DNA of 64,000 nucleotides from JALOOB01 sp040766655 (GCA_040766655.1 JAXGQB010000012.1:124001-188000), one strand, 5' to 3'; counted from the stretch's first letter, positions 41,319-51,796 are shown. A program made the numbers and translations. Notes: generated by a model not told the origin, from the sequence alone.

Positions 41319-42260
41319 ATGTTTCACGTGAAACAGTTCCACGTGAAACATGGAAGGCGATGGGGCGTTTTGGAGCGGGAACGCGCGATTTGCGACTACG
41401 AAGGCACGAGTTATCGGGCACGGTTTTGGGACGGCAAGGGACGAGATTACGAAGACCTGGCCGAACGGATCGCCGTACGGAAACTATTGCCGCCGCGAGG
41501 ACGACGGATCGTCGAGCTGGGTGCGGGATTTGGCAGACTGGCCGATCTGTACGACGGGTACGAGCAGGTAATCCTGCTTGACTATGCCAGGTCGGGCCTG
41601 AAAGAGGCACAACAACGCCTGGGGCGCTCAGATCGCTTCATCTACGTGGCAGCCGACATCTACCATCTTCCCCTGGCGCCAGGCGCATGCGACGCTGCGG
41701 TCACCATCCGGGTGCTTCACCATCTGGTGGACGTGGCGGCAGCCCTGCGCGGCATCGCGGAGACGCTGCAGCCGGACAGCACCTATGTCCTGGAATATGC
41801 CAACAAGCGCAACATCAAGGCGATGCTGCGCTACCTGCTGCGCAAGCAGGCGTGGTCCCCCTACGCGCCGGAACCCTACGAGTTTGCCAGCCTTAACTTC
41901 GACTTCCATCCGCGTTGGATGGCGGAACAACTGCACGGGGCAGGATTTCGCGTGAAGGCCGGCCGCGCGGTTTCGCACTTCCGGCACCCACTTCTCAAGC
42001 GCCTCGTGCCTGCATCGCTGCTGGCAAAGCTGGACGGCAGCATCCAGCAGGTCAGCGCGGCGTGGAAGTGGTCGCCAAGCGTATTTCTTCAAACGCGACG
42101 GGAAGGCGGCGGCCCGATCACGACGGGCAGCCCGTTCAGGTGCCCCGCCTGCCACGCGTTGGAGCTGGAGAAACACGACACGGCCCTCGTGTGTACCCAG
42201 TGTGAAGCGGCATGGGCCATCGATGACGGGATTTACGACTTCAAGAGTCCGATACGATAG
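41319..42260 (+). CDS. SAM-dependent methyltransferase with C-terminal zinc ribbon
   Basis: A 313-residue class I methyltransferase. SAM motif I is RIVELGAGFGRLADL, then LLDYARSGLKEA and AADIYHLPLAPGACDAAVTIRVLHH with the post-II motif. The C terminus carries a Trm112-like zinc ribbon (FRCPACHALELEKH, LVCTQCEAAW, DDGIYDF). Substrate unknown. The start is uncertain: the first 11 residues are simply the translation of the two parS sites, and a TTG at 41370 begins the conserved part; the ATG was kept because AGGAC lies upstream. Confidence 0.85.
   Translation: MFHVKQFHVKHGRRWGVLERERAICDYEGTSYRARFWDGKGRDYEDLAERIAVRKLLPPRGRRIVELGAGFGRLADLYDGYEQVILLDYARSGLKEAQQRLGRSDRFIYVAADIYHLPLAPGACDAAVTIRVLHHLVDVAAALRGIAETLQPDSTYVLEYANKRNIKAMLRYLLRKQAWSPYAPEPYEFASLNFDFHPRWMAEQLHGAGFRVKAGRAVSHFRHPLLKRLVPASLLAKLDGSIQQVSAAWKWSPSVFLQTRREGGGPITTGSPFRCPACHALELEKHDTALVCTQCEAAWAIDDGIYDFKSPIR
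41320..41350. other. Two abutting parS-like sites
   Basis: TGTTTCACGTGAAACA (41320-41335) equals the chromosomal parS consensus that ParB binds in B. subtilis and many other bacteria. AGTTCCACGTGAAACA (41335-41350) is a second copy with one mismatch at base 1; the two share one base. They overlap the first codons of the methyltransferase gene, which therefore reads MFHVKQFHVKH. No ParA or ParB gene is in the window. Confidence 0.9.
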
Positions 42261-42465
42261 CTAACGCAGTAGACAGAACGATCAGAGTAGTAACATAGCC
42301 CACGTTAAGCCGGCCGCATTGCGAGTAAAATGCCATTGTACACATCACGTGGCTCGGATCACGCAACGCGATACCAGGCGTCGTGGCGTGACGTGCCGAG
42401 TGATGGCCCGGCCAGTTTTGACACCCCACTGATGAGTGCCGGGTAGAAGTCTAAGGAGTGTGCCC
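42261..42465 (+). other. Leader of rpoD, 205 bases
   Basis: This gap has TTGACA at about 42419, but no well-spaced -10 box; TAGAAG lies 20 bases later. A stem can be drawn from TCACG and CGTGA around 42355-42395. I see no clear regulatory element in the rest. Confidence 0.3.
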
Positions 42466-43689
<1,224 letters not shown>

Positions 43690-43713
43690 GCGCATCCATT
43701 TCGCCCGTTCATC

Positions 43714-43748
43714 AACTCGCCGCCTCACATCGGGGCGGCGAGTTTTTT
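43714..43748 (+). terminator. rpoD terminator
   Basis: AACTCGCCGCC (43714-43724) and GGCGGCGAGTT (43734-43744) followed by a T-run to 43748. Textbook intrinsic terminator. Confidence 0.93.
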
Positions 43749-44077
43749 CGTGCTCTGCGACGGCCTCCCAGCCCCGCAGCTTCCCCCGGGCGAACCGCCC
43801 CAACACGCCTTATCTGCCCGCGCGACCTCAGCGCCACACCCTTCGTTGCTCAAAGTGGCATGCTGTCTTAAAATCGATCGAAACAACGAAATACGACCAC
43901 TATTCCATCCCAAGGCTGAATGGACGCAATTGGCATGGTGATAATTGCGCAAGAATGACCCTACACAGCATGCCGATTCGGACCTACAATACGGGCGCAT
44001 GGCTTTCAGAGCGCCGCAGTCTCGGCGCCGCGTCTCAGCGGAAAGCCAACAGCAGCCCAAGCGAGAAGGAGAAAACG
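43749..44077 (+). promoter_or_regulatory. oppA-1 upstream region with motif shared by oppA-2
   Basis: The region holds a promoter TACACA (43962-43967), a 17-base spacer, TACAAT (43985-43990). From 43928 to the -10 box the sequence closely matches 47647-47709 ahead of the second paralogue, including CAAGAATG-CCCTACACAG (43950-43968), with a purine change at one position. The conserved block around the -35 box is a good candidate for a regulator site, such as the MocR protein encoded between the two genes. Nothing else is recognised in the remaining 200 bases. Confidence 0.68.
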
Positions 44078-45904
44078 ATGAAGAAATACTGGTCTGGCTC
44101 ATGGGTTGTGGTGCTATTGTTGGTCACCCTGGTTGCGGGATGCGCAGCTCCGGCCGCACCGGCGCCCGCACCCGCACAGCCGACGAATGCACCGGCACAG
44201 CCTGCAGCAGAACCTGCGGCCGCCGAGAACCCGACGGCGCAGCCTGCCGAGTCTCAGGCGCCCGCAGCGGAGGCCGAGAAGAAAGTGTTGCGCCTCCTCT
44301 ATTGGCAGGCGCCCACCATCCTGAACGGCCACCTCTCGACTGGCGTGAAGGACGGAGAGGCATCCCGGATCGTGCTGGAGCCGCTCGCATCCTGGAACAG
44401 CAAGGACGAGCTGGTGCCGCACCTGGTCGAAGAGGTTCCGACCCTCGCGAACGGCGGGCTGAGCGAGGACTTCACCACGATGACCTGGAAGCTTCGCAAG
44501 GACATCAAGTGGTCCGATGGCTCCGACTTCACGGCGGATGACGTCTACTTCACCTATGAGTACCTGGTCAACCCGGACGTTGGCTCGTCTGGCGCCAGCC
44601 CCTACCGCGAGTTCGAGAAGGTCGAGATCCTCGACCCGTACACGGTCAAGGTCACCTTCAAAGACCCCACGCCTAACCCCTACCTGGCCTTCGTCGGCAA
44701 CTTTGGCTTGATCCTGCAGAAGAAGCAATTCGAGGCCTACAACGGCAAGAACGCCCAGGAAGCGCCGGGCAACATGGCGCCCATCGGCACAGGACCGTTC
44801 CGGGTCGTCAGCTTCAAGCCCGGCGACGTGGTGGTCTACGAGAAGAACCCGTATTACCGCGATGCCGACCAGGTCTACTTCGATGAAGTCATCCTGAAGG
44901 GCGGCGGCGATGCAGTTTCTGCTGCACGCGCAGTGCTGCAGACCGGCGATTTCGACTTCGCGGGCGGCCTGCAGATCGAGAAGGACGTGCTGCTCAAGCT
45001 GTCCGAAGACGCCACGAAGGGCAAGATCGTCACCTACCCCGGCGTTTACACCACGCGCCTGTTGATCAATCACGCCAATCCCGACCCGGCCCTCGGGGAC
45101 CTGCGCTCAGAGCCATCGCAGAAGCACCCCTTCCTCTCTGACGTGCGCGTCCGCCAGGCCCTGGCCAAGGCCATCGACCGCGAGCTGATTGCCACGCAGC
45201 TGTGGGGCCCATCGGGCACCCCGACCTGCTCCGTGCTGTCGCACATGGAATCGCTCAAATCAACCAAGCACGCCTGGGGCACCTGCCCGCTTGACATCGA
45301 AGGGGCCAAGGCCTTGCTGGATGAGGCCGGTTGGAAAGACACCAACGGCAACGGGATCCGTGACAAAGACGGCGTCGAGATGAAGATCCTGTTCCAGACC
45401 GCAGCCAACACGCTGAATCAGAAGACGCAGGAGATCATCAAGGCCGGCTGGGAAGAGATCGGCCTCAGCGTCGAGCTGAAGGCCATCGATGCCTCCATCC
45501 ACTACAGCAGTGACCCCGGCAACCCTGACACGGTGTCCAAGTTCTTCGCCGATATCGGCATGGTGGGCAACGGTCTGGCCGCGGGCAGCGCTGCCGTCAT
45601 CCGCTACATGGGCTTCTGGTACGGCGCAGACCCGGCGTCGAGAGAGAACGACTGGACCGGACGCAACGTCGAGCGCTACAATAATCCCGAGTTCGACGAG
45701 ATGTACAAGCGCCTGTCCACCATGACGGATGAAGCCGAACGCAATGCTTTGGCCGTCCAGATGGCCGACCTCATGGTCGATGATCAGGCGAGCATCGCCC
45801 TGATTCTGCGCAACAATGTGGTCGCAATGTCCAACGAGCTCAAGGGCGTGGAACTCGGCCCGAACAACCGGGAGATCTGGAACATCGCCGAGTGGTATAA
45901 GTAA
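44078..45904 (+). CDS. oppA: Oligopeptide-binding lipoprotein, paralogue 1
   Basis: A 608-residue family 5 solute-binding lipoprotein that captures peptides outside the membrane for an ABC importer. Signal peptide MKKYWSGSWVVVLLLVTLVAGC with lipobox LVAGC and a Pro/Ala-rich linker of about 50 residues. The SBP core includes GLSEDFTTMTWKLRKDIKWSDGSDFTADDV and RQALAKAIDRELIATQLWG, family hallmarks, and IGTGPFRVVSFKPGD. GAAGGAG is 8 bases before the ATG. About two-thirds identical by eye to the paralogue at 47828, including the whole C terminus (WNIAEWYK). Confidence 0.93.
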   Translation: MKKYWSGSWVVVLLLVTLVAGCAAPAAPAPAPAQPTNAPAQPAAEPAAAENPTAQPAESQAPAAEAEKKVLRLLYWQAPTILNGHLSTGVKDGEASRIVLEPLASWNSKDELVPHLVEEVPTLANGGLSEDFTTMTWKLRKDIKWSDGSDFTADDVYFTYEYLVNPDVGSSGASPYREFEKVEILDPYTVKVTFKDPTPNPYLAFVGNFGLILQKKQFEAYNGKNAQEAPGNMAPIGTGPFRVVSFKPGDVVVYEKNPYYRDADQVYFDEVILKGGGDAVSAARAVLQTGDFDFAGGLQIEKDVLLKLSEDATKGKIVTYPGVYTTRLLINHANPDPALGDLRSEPSQKHPFLSDVRVRQALAKAIDRELIATQLWGPSGTPTCSVLSHMESLKSTKHAWGTCPLDIEGAKALLDEAGWKDTNGNGIRDKDGVEMKILFQTAANTLNQKTQEIIKAGWEEIGLSVELKAIDASIHYSSDPGNPDTVSKFFADIGMVGNGLAAGSAAVIRYMGFWYGADPASRENDWTGRNVERYNNPEFDEMYKRLSTMTDEAERNALAVQMADLMVDDQASIALILRNNVVAMSNELKGVELGPNNREIWNIAEWYK

Positions 45905-45929
45905 CCCACAAGCGGCCCTACCGTCCCAC

Positions 45930-45985
45930 TCCGCCCTTCGAACATGCTCCCCGGGCACCCGTCAGGAACATGTTCGAAGGGCGGA
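45930..45985. repeat. Perfect 17-bp inverted repeat between oppA-1 and the MocR gene
   Basis: TCCGCCCTTCGAACATG (45930-45946) and its exact inverse (45969-45985) around a 22-base loop. No T-run follows, so it may be a processed-end stabiliser or REP-like element rather than an intrinsic terminator. It lies 25 bases after the oppA-1 stop. Confidence 0.7.
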
Positions 45986-46047
45986 GCCAGATCTGCCTTG
46001 TCATAGACGCCTCCTCCGTGCTACTATCCTGCTCATGGAGCATTGCG

Positions 46048-47556
46048 ATGCGGATTCCCCTGGATCGTCAGAGTAACGTTCCGCTTTACCAGCAGATCGA
46101 AGCCTTTCTGCGCGAGGGCATCATGTCCGGCAGCCTGGTTCCCGATACGCGCTTGCCCGCCATCCGCCAGCTCGCCAGGGATCTCGGCATCAACCGCATC
46201 ACGGTGGAAAATGCATACGCGGAACTGGAGGCGGATGGGCTGATCTGCAGCCGCGTGGGCAGCGGCACCTACGTGCTGCCCAGCTACCAGCTCGCGCCGC
46301 CTCCGCCGAACGGCGAGGGCGAGGCCTGGCCCCTCTGGCAGCAGGAACTTGCCGCGCAGGGCCGGGCCCATCACGAGGGACTCCTGTCCACAGAGGTGCT
46401 CGCGGGCGCGGGGCACCCATCGACCGCGCGTGCAGGCGCGCAAGGTCCGGAATTGATCACCTTTGCCACCGGCGTCGGCGATTCGCGCCTGTTCCCCGTC
46501 GAAGACCTGCGCAAGATCATTCAGAACGTTATGCGCCGGGACGGCGTCGGCGCCCTCGTCTACGGCGAGCCACGGGGCTACGGGCCGCTGCGCGCGACCA
46601 TTGCCCAGGTGCTGGCCAGCCAGGGCGTGAGCGCTCGCCCCGACAACATCCTCATCACGGCAGGTTCGCAGCAGGCGATCTCTCTGGTCACGCAGGTGCT
46701 GCTCAAGCCCAACGACGCGATCCTGGTCGAGGTTCCCACCTACGGCGGCGCCCTGGCGCTCTTCGAGGCGGCCAACTTAAAGATCGTGGGCATTCCCGTC
46801 GACGAGGCCGGGATGCGGGTCGACGAGCTCGAGAAACTGCTGCAACAACATCACCCCAAGCTCATCTACACGATCCCCAACTTCCACAATCCCACCGGCA
46901 CCTGCCTCACCGGGCAACGCCGCAGCAGGTTGATCACGCTCGCAGACCGCTACAACGTCCCGATCCTGGAGGACGACTTCGTCGGAGACTTCCGCTACGA
47001 TGGCCGGGCACAGCCCGCGCTCAAGGCGCTGGACCCGGGCGGCCGCGTCATCTATGTCAGCACCTTCTCCAAGATGCTGATGCCGGGGCTGCGGGTCGGC
47101 TTTCTGGTCGCCGATGGCCCCATCTACGAGGAGCTCGTCTACAGCAAGCGCTTCAACGACATGACGACCTCGAACCTGATCCAGCGCTCGCTCGAGTCGT
47201 ACGTGACCGTCGGGCGGTTCGAAGCCCATCTCCGCCGGTCGTGCCAGGTGTACCGTAAGCGCCGTGACGCGATGCTGTGGGCGATCAGGCGATATCTGCC
47301 CCCCGGGGTGCAGGTCAATCCACCCCAGGGCGGGTTATATATTTGGGCGCGCCTGCCGCAGGGCCTGTCAACGGATCAGTTGCTTCCCTTTGCCTGGGAG
47401 CAGGGCGTCACGTTTGCACCAGGCCGGGCCTTCTTCCCCACCGCGCAGGCCGACAGCTCATACATGCGACTCAACTTCGCTGCGCAGTCGCCCGACGACA
47501 TCACCGAAGGCATCAAGCGGCTGGGTCAAGCCATCGCCAAACTAGCAGCCAACTAG
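46048..47556 (+). CDS. MocR-type (GntR/aminotransferase) transcription regulator
   Basis: A 502-residue chimeric regulator: an N-terminal GntR winged helix (PLYQQIEAFLREGIMSGSLVPDTRLPAIRQLARDLGINRITVENAYAELEADGLI) and a C-terminal class I aminotransferase-like PLP domain. PLP residues are visible in ITAGSQQAISL, YTIPNFHNPTG and the Schiff-base Lys in VSTFSKMLMPGLRVGF. MocR proteins respond to PLP or amino-acid-derived ligands and usually control adjacent genes, here the two oppA genes. The start at 46048 has GGAG upstream; a TACTAT -10 box is at 46022. Confidence 0.93.
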   Translation: MRIPLDRQSNVPLYQQIEAFLREGIMSGSLVPDTRLPAIRQLARDLGINRITVENAYAELEADGLICSRVGSGTYVLPSYQLAPPPPNGEGEAWPLWQQELAAQGRAHHEGLLSTEVLAGAGHPSTARAGAQGPELITFATGVGDSRLFPVEDLRKIIQNVMRRDGVGALVYGEPRGYGPLRATIAQVLASQGVSARPDNILITAGSQQAISLVTQVLLKPNDAILVEVPTYGGALALFEAANLKIVGIPVDEAGMRVDELEKLLQQHHPKLIYTIPNFHNPTGTCLTGQRRSRLITLADRYNVPILEDDFVGDFRYDGRAQPALKALDPGGRVIYVSTFSKMLMPGLRVGFLVADGPIYEELVYSKRFNDMTTSNLIQRSLESYVTVGRFEAHLRRSCQVYRKRRDAMLWAIRRYLPPGVQVNPPQGGLYIWARLPQGLSTDQLLPFAWEQGVTFAPGRAFFPTAQADSSYMRLNFAAQSPDDITEGIKRLGQAIAKLAAN

Positions 47557-47646
47557 CCGTGGCCACCCGCCATGTGGCATGATGCCAATCTCACGATACG
47601 TCACCCCAGATACGGCCACTTGTGCCCCCAATATTCATTCGAGATG

Positions 47647-47709
47647 AATTGGCCTGCCATTTATTGATCAAGAATGGCCCTACACAGTAAGCCAATCAAG
47701 CCCTAGAAT
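47647..47709 (+). promoter_or_regulatory. oppA-2 promoter with the shared motif
   Basis: TACACA (47681-47686), a 17-base spacer and TAGAAT (47704-47709). The block CAAGAATG-CCCTACACAG (47669-47687) and the AATTGGC start of the region match the oppA-1 promoter. The remaining 110 bases up to the GTG contain no other feature I recognise. Confidence 0.7.
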
Positions 47710-47827
47710 GGACGAATGGTTGGCAACATGCCCTGGGCGGCCTGCACCAACTCCAGGGCGCAGGGCAGGCCAATTCACGATTGAGACGCGGCGGCCCCAT
47801 ATCCACCTAGCTGAAAGGAGATCTATC

Positions 47828-49669
47828 GTGAGGAGAAGTACTTGGCGTTCATTGGTCCTGGTGCTCCTGTTGGCCAGCATGCTGGCAGCTTGCGCGACAC
47901 CGGCCCAACCTACCGCTGCACCTGCCGCAGAGCCGGCAGCTACGGCCCTTCCCGCTGCTGAACCCGAGCCCTCTGAGGCAGCGGCTCCGACCGCCGCACC
48001 GGTCCAACCAACGCCAGCGCCGCAACCGACCGCCGCGCCTGAGAAAAAGGTGCTGCGTCTCCTTTGGTGGGAGGCGCCTACCCTGCTGAATCCCCACCTG
48101 GCCATCTCGAATGCGAACGGTCATGCCGGCAACCTCATCGTCGAGCCCCTCGCGGCCTGGAACAGCAAGGGAGAACTGGAACCGATTCTGGCAGCCGAAG
48201 TGCCGACCGTGGCCAATGGCGGCGTGTCCGAAGACTACACCACGATGACGTGGAAGCTCAAGCAGGGAGTGAAGTGGTCGGACGGCACCGACTTCACCGC
48301 CGAGGACGTCATCTTCAACTACGAGTACCTGTCGAACCCAGATGTCGGATCCGGGCACGCCGGACCCTACCTGGATTTCGACAAGATCGAGATGCTCGAT
48401 CCGTACACGGTCAAGGTAACCTTCAAGGCCCCCACCCCCAATCCTTACCTGGCCTTCGTCGGCGCGTTCGGCCTGCTGTTGCAGAAGACGCAGTTCGAGG
48501 CCTACAACGGGAAGAATGTCCTGGATGCCCCCGGCAACGTGGCGCCGATCGGCACCGGCCCGTTCAGGCTGGTCACTTTCAAGCCGGGCGACGTGGCCGT
48601 CTACGAGCGTAATCCGCTCTATCGCGAGGCAGATTCTGTCTACTTTGACGAGGTGATGCTCAAGGGCGGCGGTGATGCCGTCTCCGCGGCCCGCGCAGTG
48701 CTGCAGACCGGCGACTTCGACTACGCCGGCTCGCTGGAAATCGAGAAGGACGTTCTCCTCAATCTGATGGAGAATGCCAGCGCGGGGAACATCGTCACCT
48801 ACCCCGACACGGCCACGACCCGTATCCTGCTGAACCATGCCAATCCGGACCCAAGCCTGGGTGACAAGCGGTCCGAGCCGGACACCCGGCACCCCTTCCT
48901 CTCGGACGTCCGCGTGCGCAGGGCGCTCGCCATGGCCGTCGACCGCGAGCTGATCGCGACGCAGCTGTGGGGGCCGTCGGGCACCGCGACCTGCACCGTG
49001 CTATCTCACCTCGAATCGCTCAAGTCCACGAAACACGCCTGGGGAACCTGCCCGGTCGATATCGAAGGCGCGAAAAAGCTGCTGGACGAAGCCGGCTGGG
49101 TGGATTCCAACGGCGACGGCATCCGCGACAAGGACGGCGTCGAGATGAAGATGCTCTTCCAGTCCGATGTCAACACGTTGAAGCAGAAGATGCAGGAAGT
49201 CATCAAGGCCGGCTGGGAGCAACTCGGCGTCAGCGTGGAGCTGAAGGCGATCGACAACTCGATCCACTACAGCAGCGACCCCGGCAACCCGGACACGTCG
49301 TCCAAGTTCTACGCAGACGCGGAGATGTACGGCAACGGTGTCGCAGCGGGCAGCGCCGCAGTAATTCGCTACATGCAGTTCTGGGTCAGCTCAAATGCCT
49401 CATCCCAGGCGAACCAGTGGAAGGGGCGCAACGTCGAGCGGTACATCAATCCCGAATTCGACGCCATGTACGAGCAACTCTCCACCATGACCGATGAGGC
49501 GGAACGGAACGCCCTGGCCATCAAGATGGCCGACCTGCTGACGGATGATCAGGCCAGCATCCCACTGGTCCTCAGGAACAAGGTCGTCGCGATGTCCAAT
49601 GACCTGAAGGGCGTCGAGATGAGCACCTTCAGCACCGAAACCTGGAACATCGCCGAGTGGTATAAATAG
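47828..49669 (+). CDS. oppA: Oligopeptide-binding lipoprotein, paralogue 2
   Basis: A 613-residue family 5 solute-binding lipoprotein, paralogous to the gene at 44078. Signal peptide VRRSTWRSLVLVLLLASMLAAC with lipobox LAAC, followed by a 55-residue Ala/Pro/Glu linker, then the SBP core with GVSEDYTTMTWKLKQGVKWSDGTDFTAEDV. The GTG at 47828 has AAAGGAG 9 bases upstream. Differences to paralogue 1 are scattered in the loops, consistent with a change in peptide preference. oppB follows after 101 bases, so this is the binding protein nearest the permeases. Confidence 0.93.
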   Translation: MRRSTWRSLVLVLLLASMLAACATPAQPTAAPAAEPAATALPAAEPEPSEAAAPTAAPVQPTPAPQPTAAPEKKVLRLLWWEAPTLLNPHLAISNANGHAGNLIVEPLAAWNSKGELEPILAAEVPTVANGGVSEDYTTMTWKLKQGVKWSDGTDFTAEDVIFNYEYLSNPDVGSGHAGPYLDFDKIEMLDPYTVKVTFKAPTPNPYLAFVGAFGLLLQKTQFEAYNGKNVLDAPGNVAPIGTGPFRLVTFKPGDVAVYERNPLYREADSVYFDEVMLKGGGDAVSAARAVLQTGDFDYAGSLEIEKDVLLNLMENASAGNIVTYPDTATTRILLNHANPDPSLGDKRSEPDTRHPFLSDVRVRRALAMAVDRELIATQLWGPSGTATCTVLSHLESLKSTKHAWGTCPVDIEGAKKLLDEAGWVDSNGDGIRDKDGVEMKMLFQSDVNTLKQKMQEVIKAGWEQLGVSVELKAIDNSIHYSSDPGNPDTSSKFYADAEMYGNGVAAGSAAVIRYMQFWVSSNASSQANQWKGRNVERYINPEFDAMYEQLSTMTDEAERNALAIKMADLLTDDQASIPLVLRNKVVAMSNDLKGVEMSTFSTETWNIAEWYK

Positions 49670-49770
49670 ACATGCTGCAAGCCAGCAGCACGTCCTCGTG
49701 CTGCCGGCGATCGTGGGGCCAGCGATGCTGTCGACGCGTCACGCTGTGCTAACCTTTCGATAAGGTCGCC

Positions 49771-50727
49771 ATGACGAAATACCTGATACGCCGCCTGTTC
49801 TCAGCCATACCGACGCTGTTCATCATCAGCTTCGTGGTGTTTGCCATCCTGGCCCTGTCGCCCGGGGACCCGCTGGCGGAGTTCGCACTGAACCCGAACG
49901 TGCCGCCCGAGGTGCGCGATCTCATGCGCCAGAGCCTGGGACTGGATCAGCCCTGGTACACGCGCTACATCAAGTGGCTCGGCAGCATGTTGCGGGGCGA
50001 CTGGGGCTATTCCTTTGCCAGCCGGTCCCCCGTCATCGATCTGATCTGGCAGCGACTCCCGAACACCCTCTGGGTGGTCGGGCTGGCCTACCTCTTCTCG
50101 ATTGCACTGGCCATCCCGCTTGGCGTGCTGTCGGCAGTGAAGCAATACTCCATCTTCGACCAGGCGGTGACTACCTTCGCATTTCTCGGCTATGCCATTC
50201 CCACGTTCTTCTCGGGGCTGATGGCAATCTTGCTCTTCAGCATCAAGCTGGGCTGGCTGCCGTTCATATACGATTCCACCATCGTGGTCAAGGACTGGCC
50301 GACCCTCTGGGCACAGATCCGGCAGATCATCATGCCGGTCGCAGTCGTCGGCCTGACCGAGATGGCCAACCTGACACGCTTCACCCGGTCGTCGGTGCTC
50401 GATAATCTCCCGATGGACTACGTACGGACCGCGCGCGCCAAGGGGCTGCGCGAGCGAACGGTCATCCTCCGCCACGTGCTGCGCAACAGCCTGATCCCGG
50501 TGATCACCCTGCTGGCCCTCGGCGTGCCCGGCATCTTCACCGGTGCGATCATCACGGAGCAGATCTTCCGCGTTCAGGGCATCGGCGAGCTGCTGATCCG
50601 TTCCATCACCAGCAGCGACACCCCCGTCATCATGGCGATCACCTTCGTCTACGCGGCCCTGGTCGTCCTGTTCAACCTGGTCGCGGATATCCTGTACGGC
50701 TTCGCCGATCCCCGGATCCGGTACTAG
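49771..50727 (+). CDS. oppB: Oligopeptide ABC permease OppB
   Basis: A 318-residue inner-membrane subunit with six transmembrane helices of the peptide/nickel permease family. It begins TKYLIRRLFSAIPTLFIISFVVFAIL, has GDPLAEFALNPNVPPEVRDLMRQSLGLDQPWYTRY in the outer loop and MDYVRTARAKGLRERTVILRHVLRNSLIPV, the EAA loop contacting the ATPase. OppC follows 8 bases later. No OppD or OppF gene is in the window, so the ATPases are encoded elsewhere or shared. Confidence 0.95.
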   Translation: MTKYLIRRLFSAIPTLFIISFVVFAILALSPGDPLAEFALNPNVPPEVRDLMRQSLGLDQPWYTRYIKWLGSMLRGDWGYSFASRSPVIDLIWQRLPNTLWVVGLAYLFSIALAIPLGVLSAVKQYSIFDQAVTTFAFLGYAIPTFFSGLMAILLFSIKLGWLPFIYDSTIVVKDWPTLWAQIRQIIMPVAVVGLTEMANLTRFTRSSVLDNLPMDYVRTARAKGLRERTVILRHVLRNSLIPVITLLALGVPGIFTGAIITEQIFRVQGIGELLIRSITSSDTPVIMAITFVYAALVVLFNLVADILYGFADPRIRY

Positions 50728-50735
50728 AGGGCGCC

Positions 50736-51698
50736 ATGAAGACCACGAATCAGCCATCAGAACGGCCCAACAACACGCTGAACACCCTCGCGCTGCAGGA
50801 CACCATCAGCTCGCGGCCGCCTCGCACGCTGTGGGGTGACGTCTGGCGCCAGTTCCGCAGGCATCGCCTGGCCATGTTCGGAGGCATCGTCATCATCGCG
50901 GCCCTGCTCTTCACCATGGCCGGACCCTTCATCTACCAGGTGAACCCGCGCAAGATCGATTTCAGCATCAGCATGGCGCCCCCCTCCTTGCGCGTGCCCT
51001 TCGGCGCCGACGACATGGGCCACGACCTGTTGGCCCGCGCCATGTGGGGTGGCCGTATCTCCATCGCGGTCGGCGTCGCCGCCATGCTGCTCTCCATCAC
51101 GATCGGCACGACGATCGGGGCCATTTCGGGCTTCTTCGGCGGGCTCACCGACTCCCTGCTCATGCGCTTCACCGATCTCTGCATCGCCCTGCCGCGACTG
51201 CCCCTGCTCCTTCTCGTCATCTTTCTGTTCCGCGATCCCGTGCGCGCGCTCGTCGGACCTGAGGCCGGCATCTTCATCCTGATCGTATCCCTGATCGGAA
51301 TTCTCGGCTGGATGACCACGGCCCGCGTCGTGCGTGCCTCCTTCCTGTCGGTCAAGAACAAGGAGTTCGTGGAGGCAGCCGTCTCGGTCGGCGCGCGCAA
51401 ACGCAGGCTGATCGTCCAGCACATCCTCCCCAACGTCATGAGCCCGATCATCGTCTCGGCCACCATCGGCGTTGCGGGCGCCATCCTGACCGAGTCGTCG
51501 CTCTCCTTTCTCGGCCTGGGCTTCCCGCCCGACGTGCCGACGTGGGGCCGCATGCTGTTCGATGGCCGCAACTACCTGGACCTGGCGCCACACATGGCCA
51601 TCGTCCCCGGCATGTTGATCTTCCTGGTCGTCCTGTCCATCAACTTCATGGGCGACGGCCTGCGGGATGCCCTGGATCCGCGCCATCGAGGACGCTGA
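50736..51698 (+). CDS. oppC: Oligopeptide ABC permease OppC
   Basis: A 320-residue permease partner of OppB. The cytosolic N terminus is about 40 residues, followed by RRHRLAMFGGIVIIAALLF and PFGADDMGHDLLARAMWGGRISIAVGVAAML, a family signature, then VEAAVSVGARKRRLIVQHILPNV as EAA loop and LTESSLSFLGLGFPPDVPTWGRML near the end. Complements OppB; co-transcribed. Confidence 0.95.
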   Translation: MKTTNQPSERPNNTLNTLALQDTISSRPPRTLWGDVWRQFRRHRLAMFGGIVIIAALLFTMAGPFIYQVNPRKIDFSISMAPPSLRVPFGADDMGHDLLARAMWGGRISIAVGVAAMLLSITIGTTIGAISGFFGGLTDSLLMRFTDLCIALPRLPLLLLVIFLFRDPVRALVGPEAGIFILIVSLIGILGWMTTARVVRASFLSVKNKEFVEAAVSVGARKRRLIVQHILPNVMSPIIVSATIGVAGAILTESSLSFLGLGFPPDVPTWGRMLFDGRNYLDLAPHMAIVPGMLIFLVVLSINFMGDGLRDALDPRHRGR

Positions 51699-51796
51699 CA
51701 TATCGATCCTGTCAATGGGGGAACGGTGCTCCTGGCAACGCGCCCCCACTTCGCCGCACAGGCGACATCTTTCAATCTCAACGAGGAGCCGACCGA

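Noticed and set aside
42415..42465. TTGACA upstream of rpoD as a complete promoter.
   Set aside because: The only -10-like box (TAGAAG) is 20 bases downstream, an unlikely spacing; the promoter may lie elsewhere.
45967..45977. GAACATGTTC in the 45.97-kb hairpin resembles a LexA-like palindrome.
   Set aside because: The spacing between GAAC and GTTC is two bases rather than four, and it is part of a larger hairpin.
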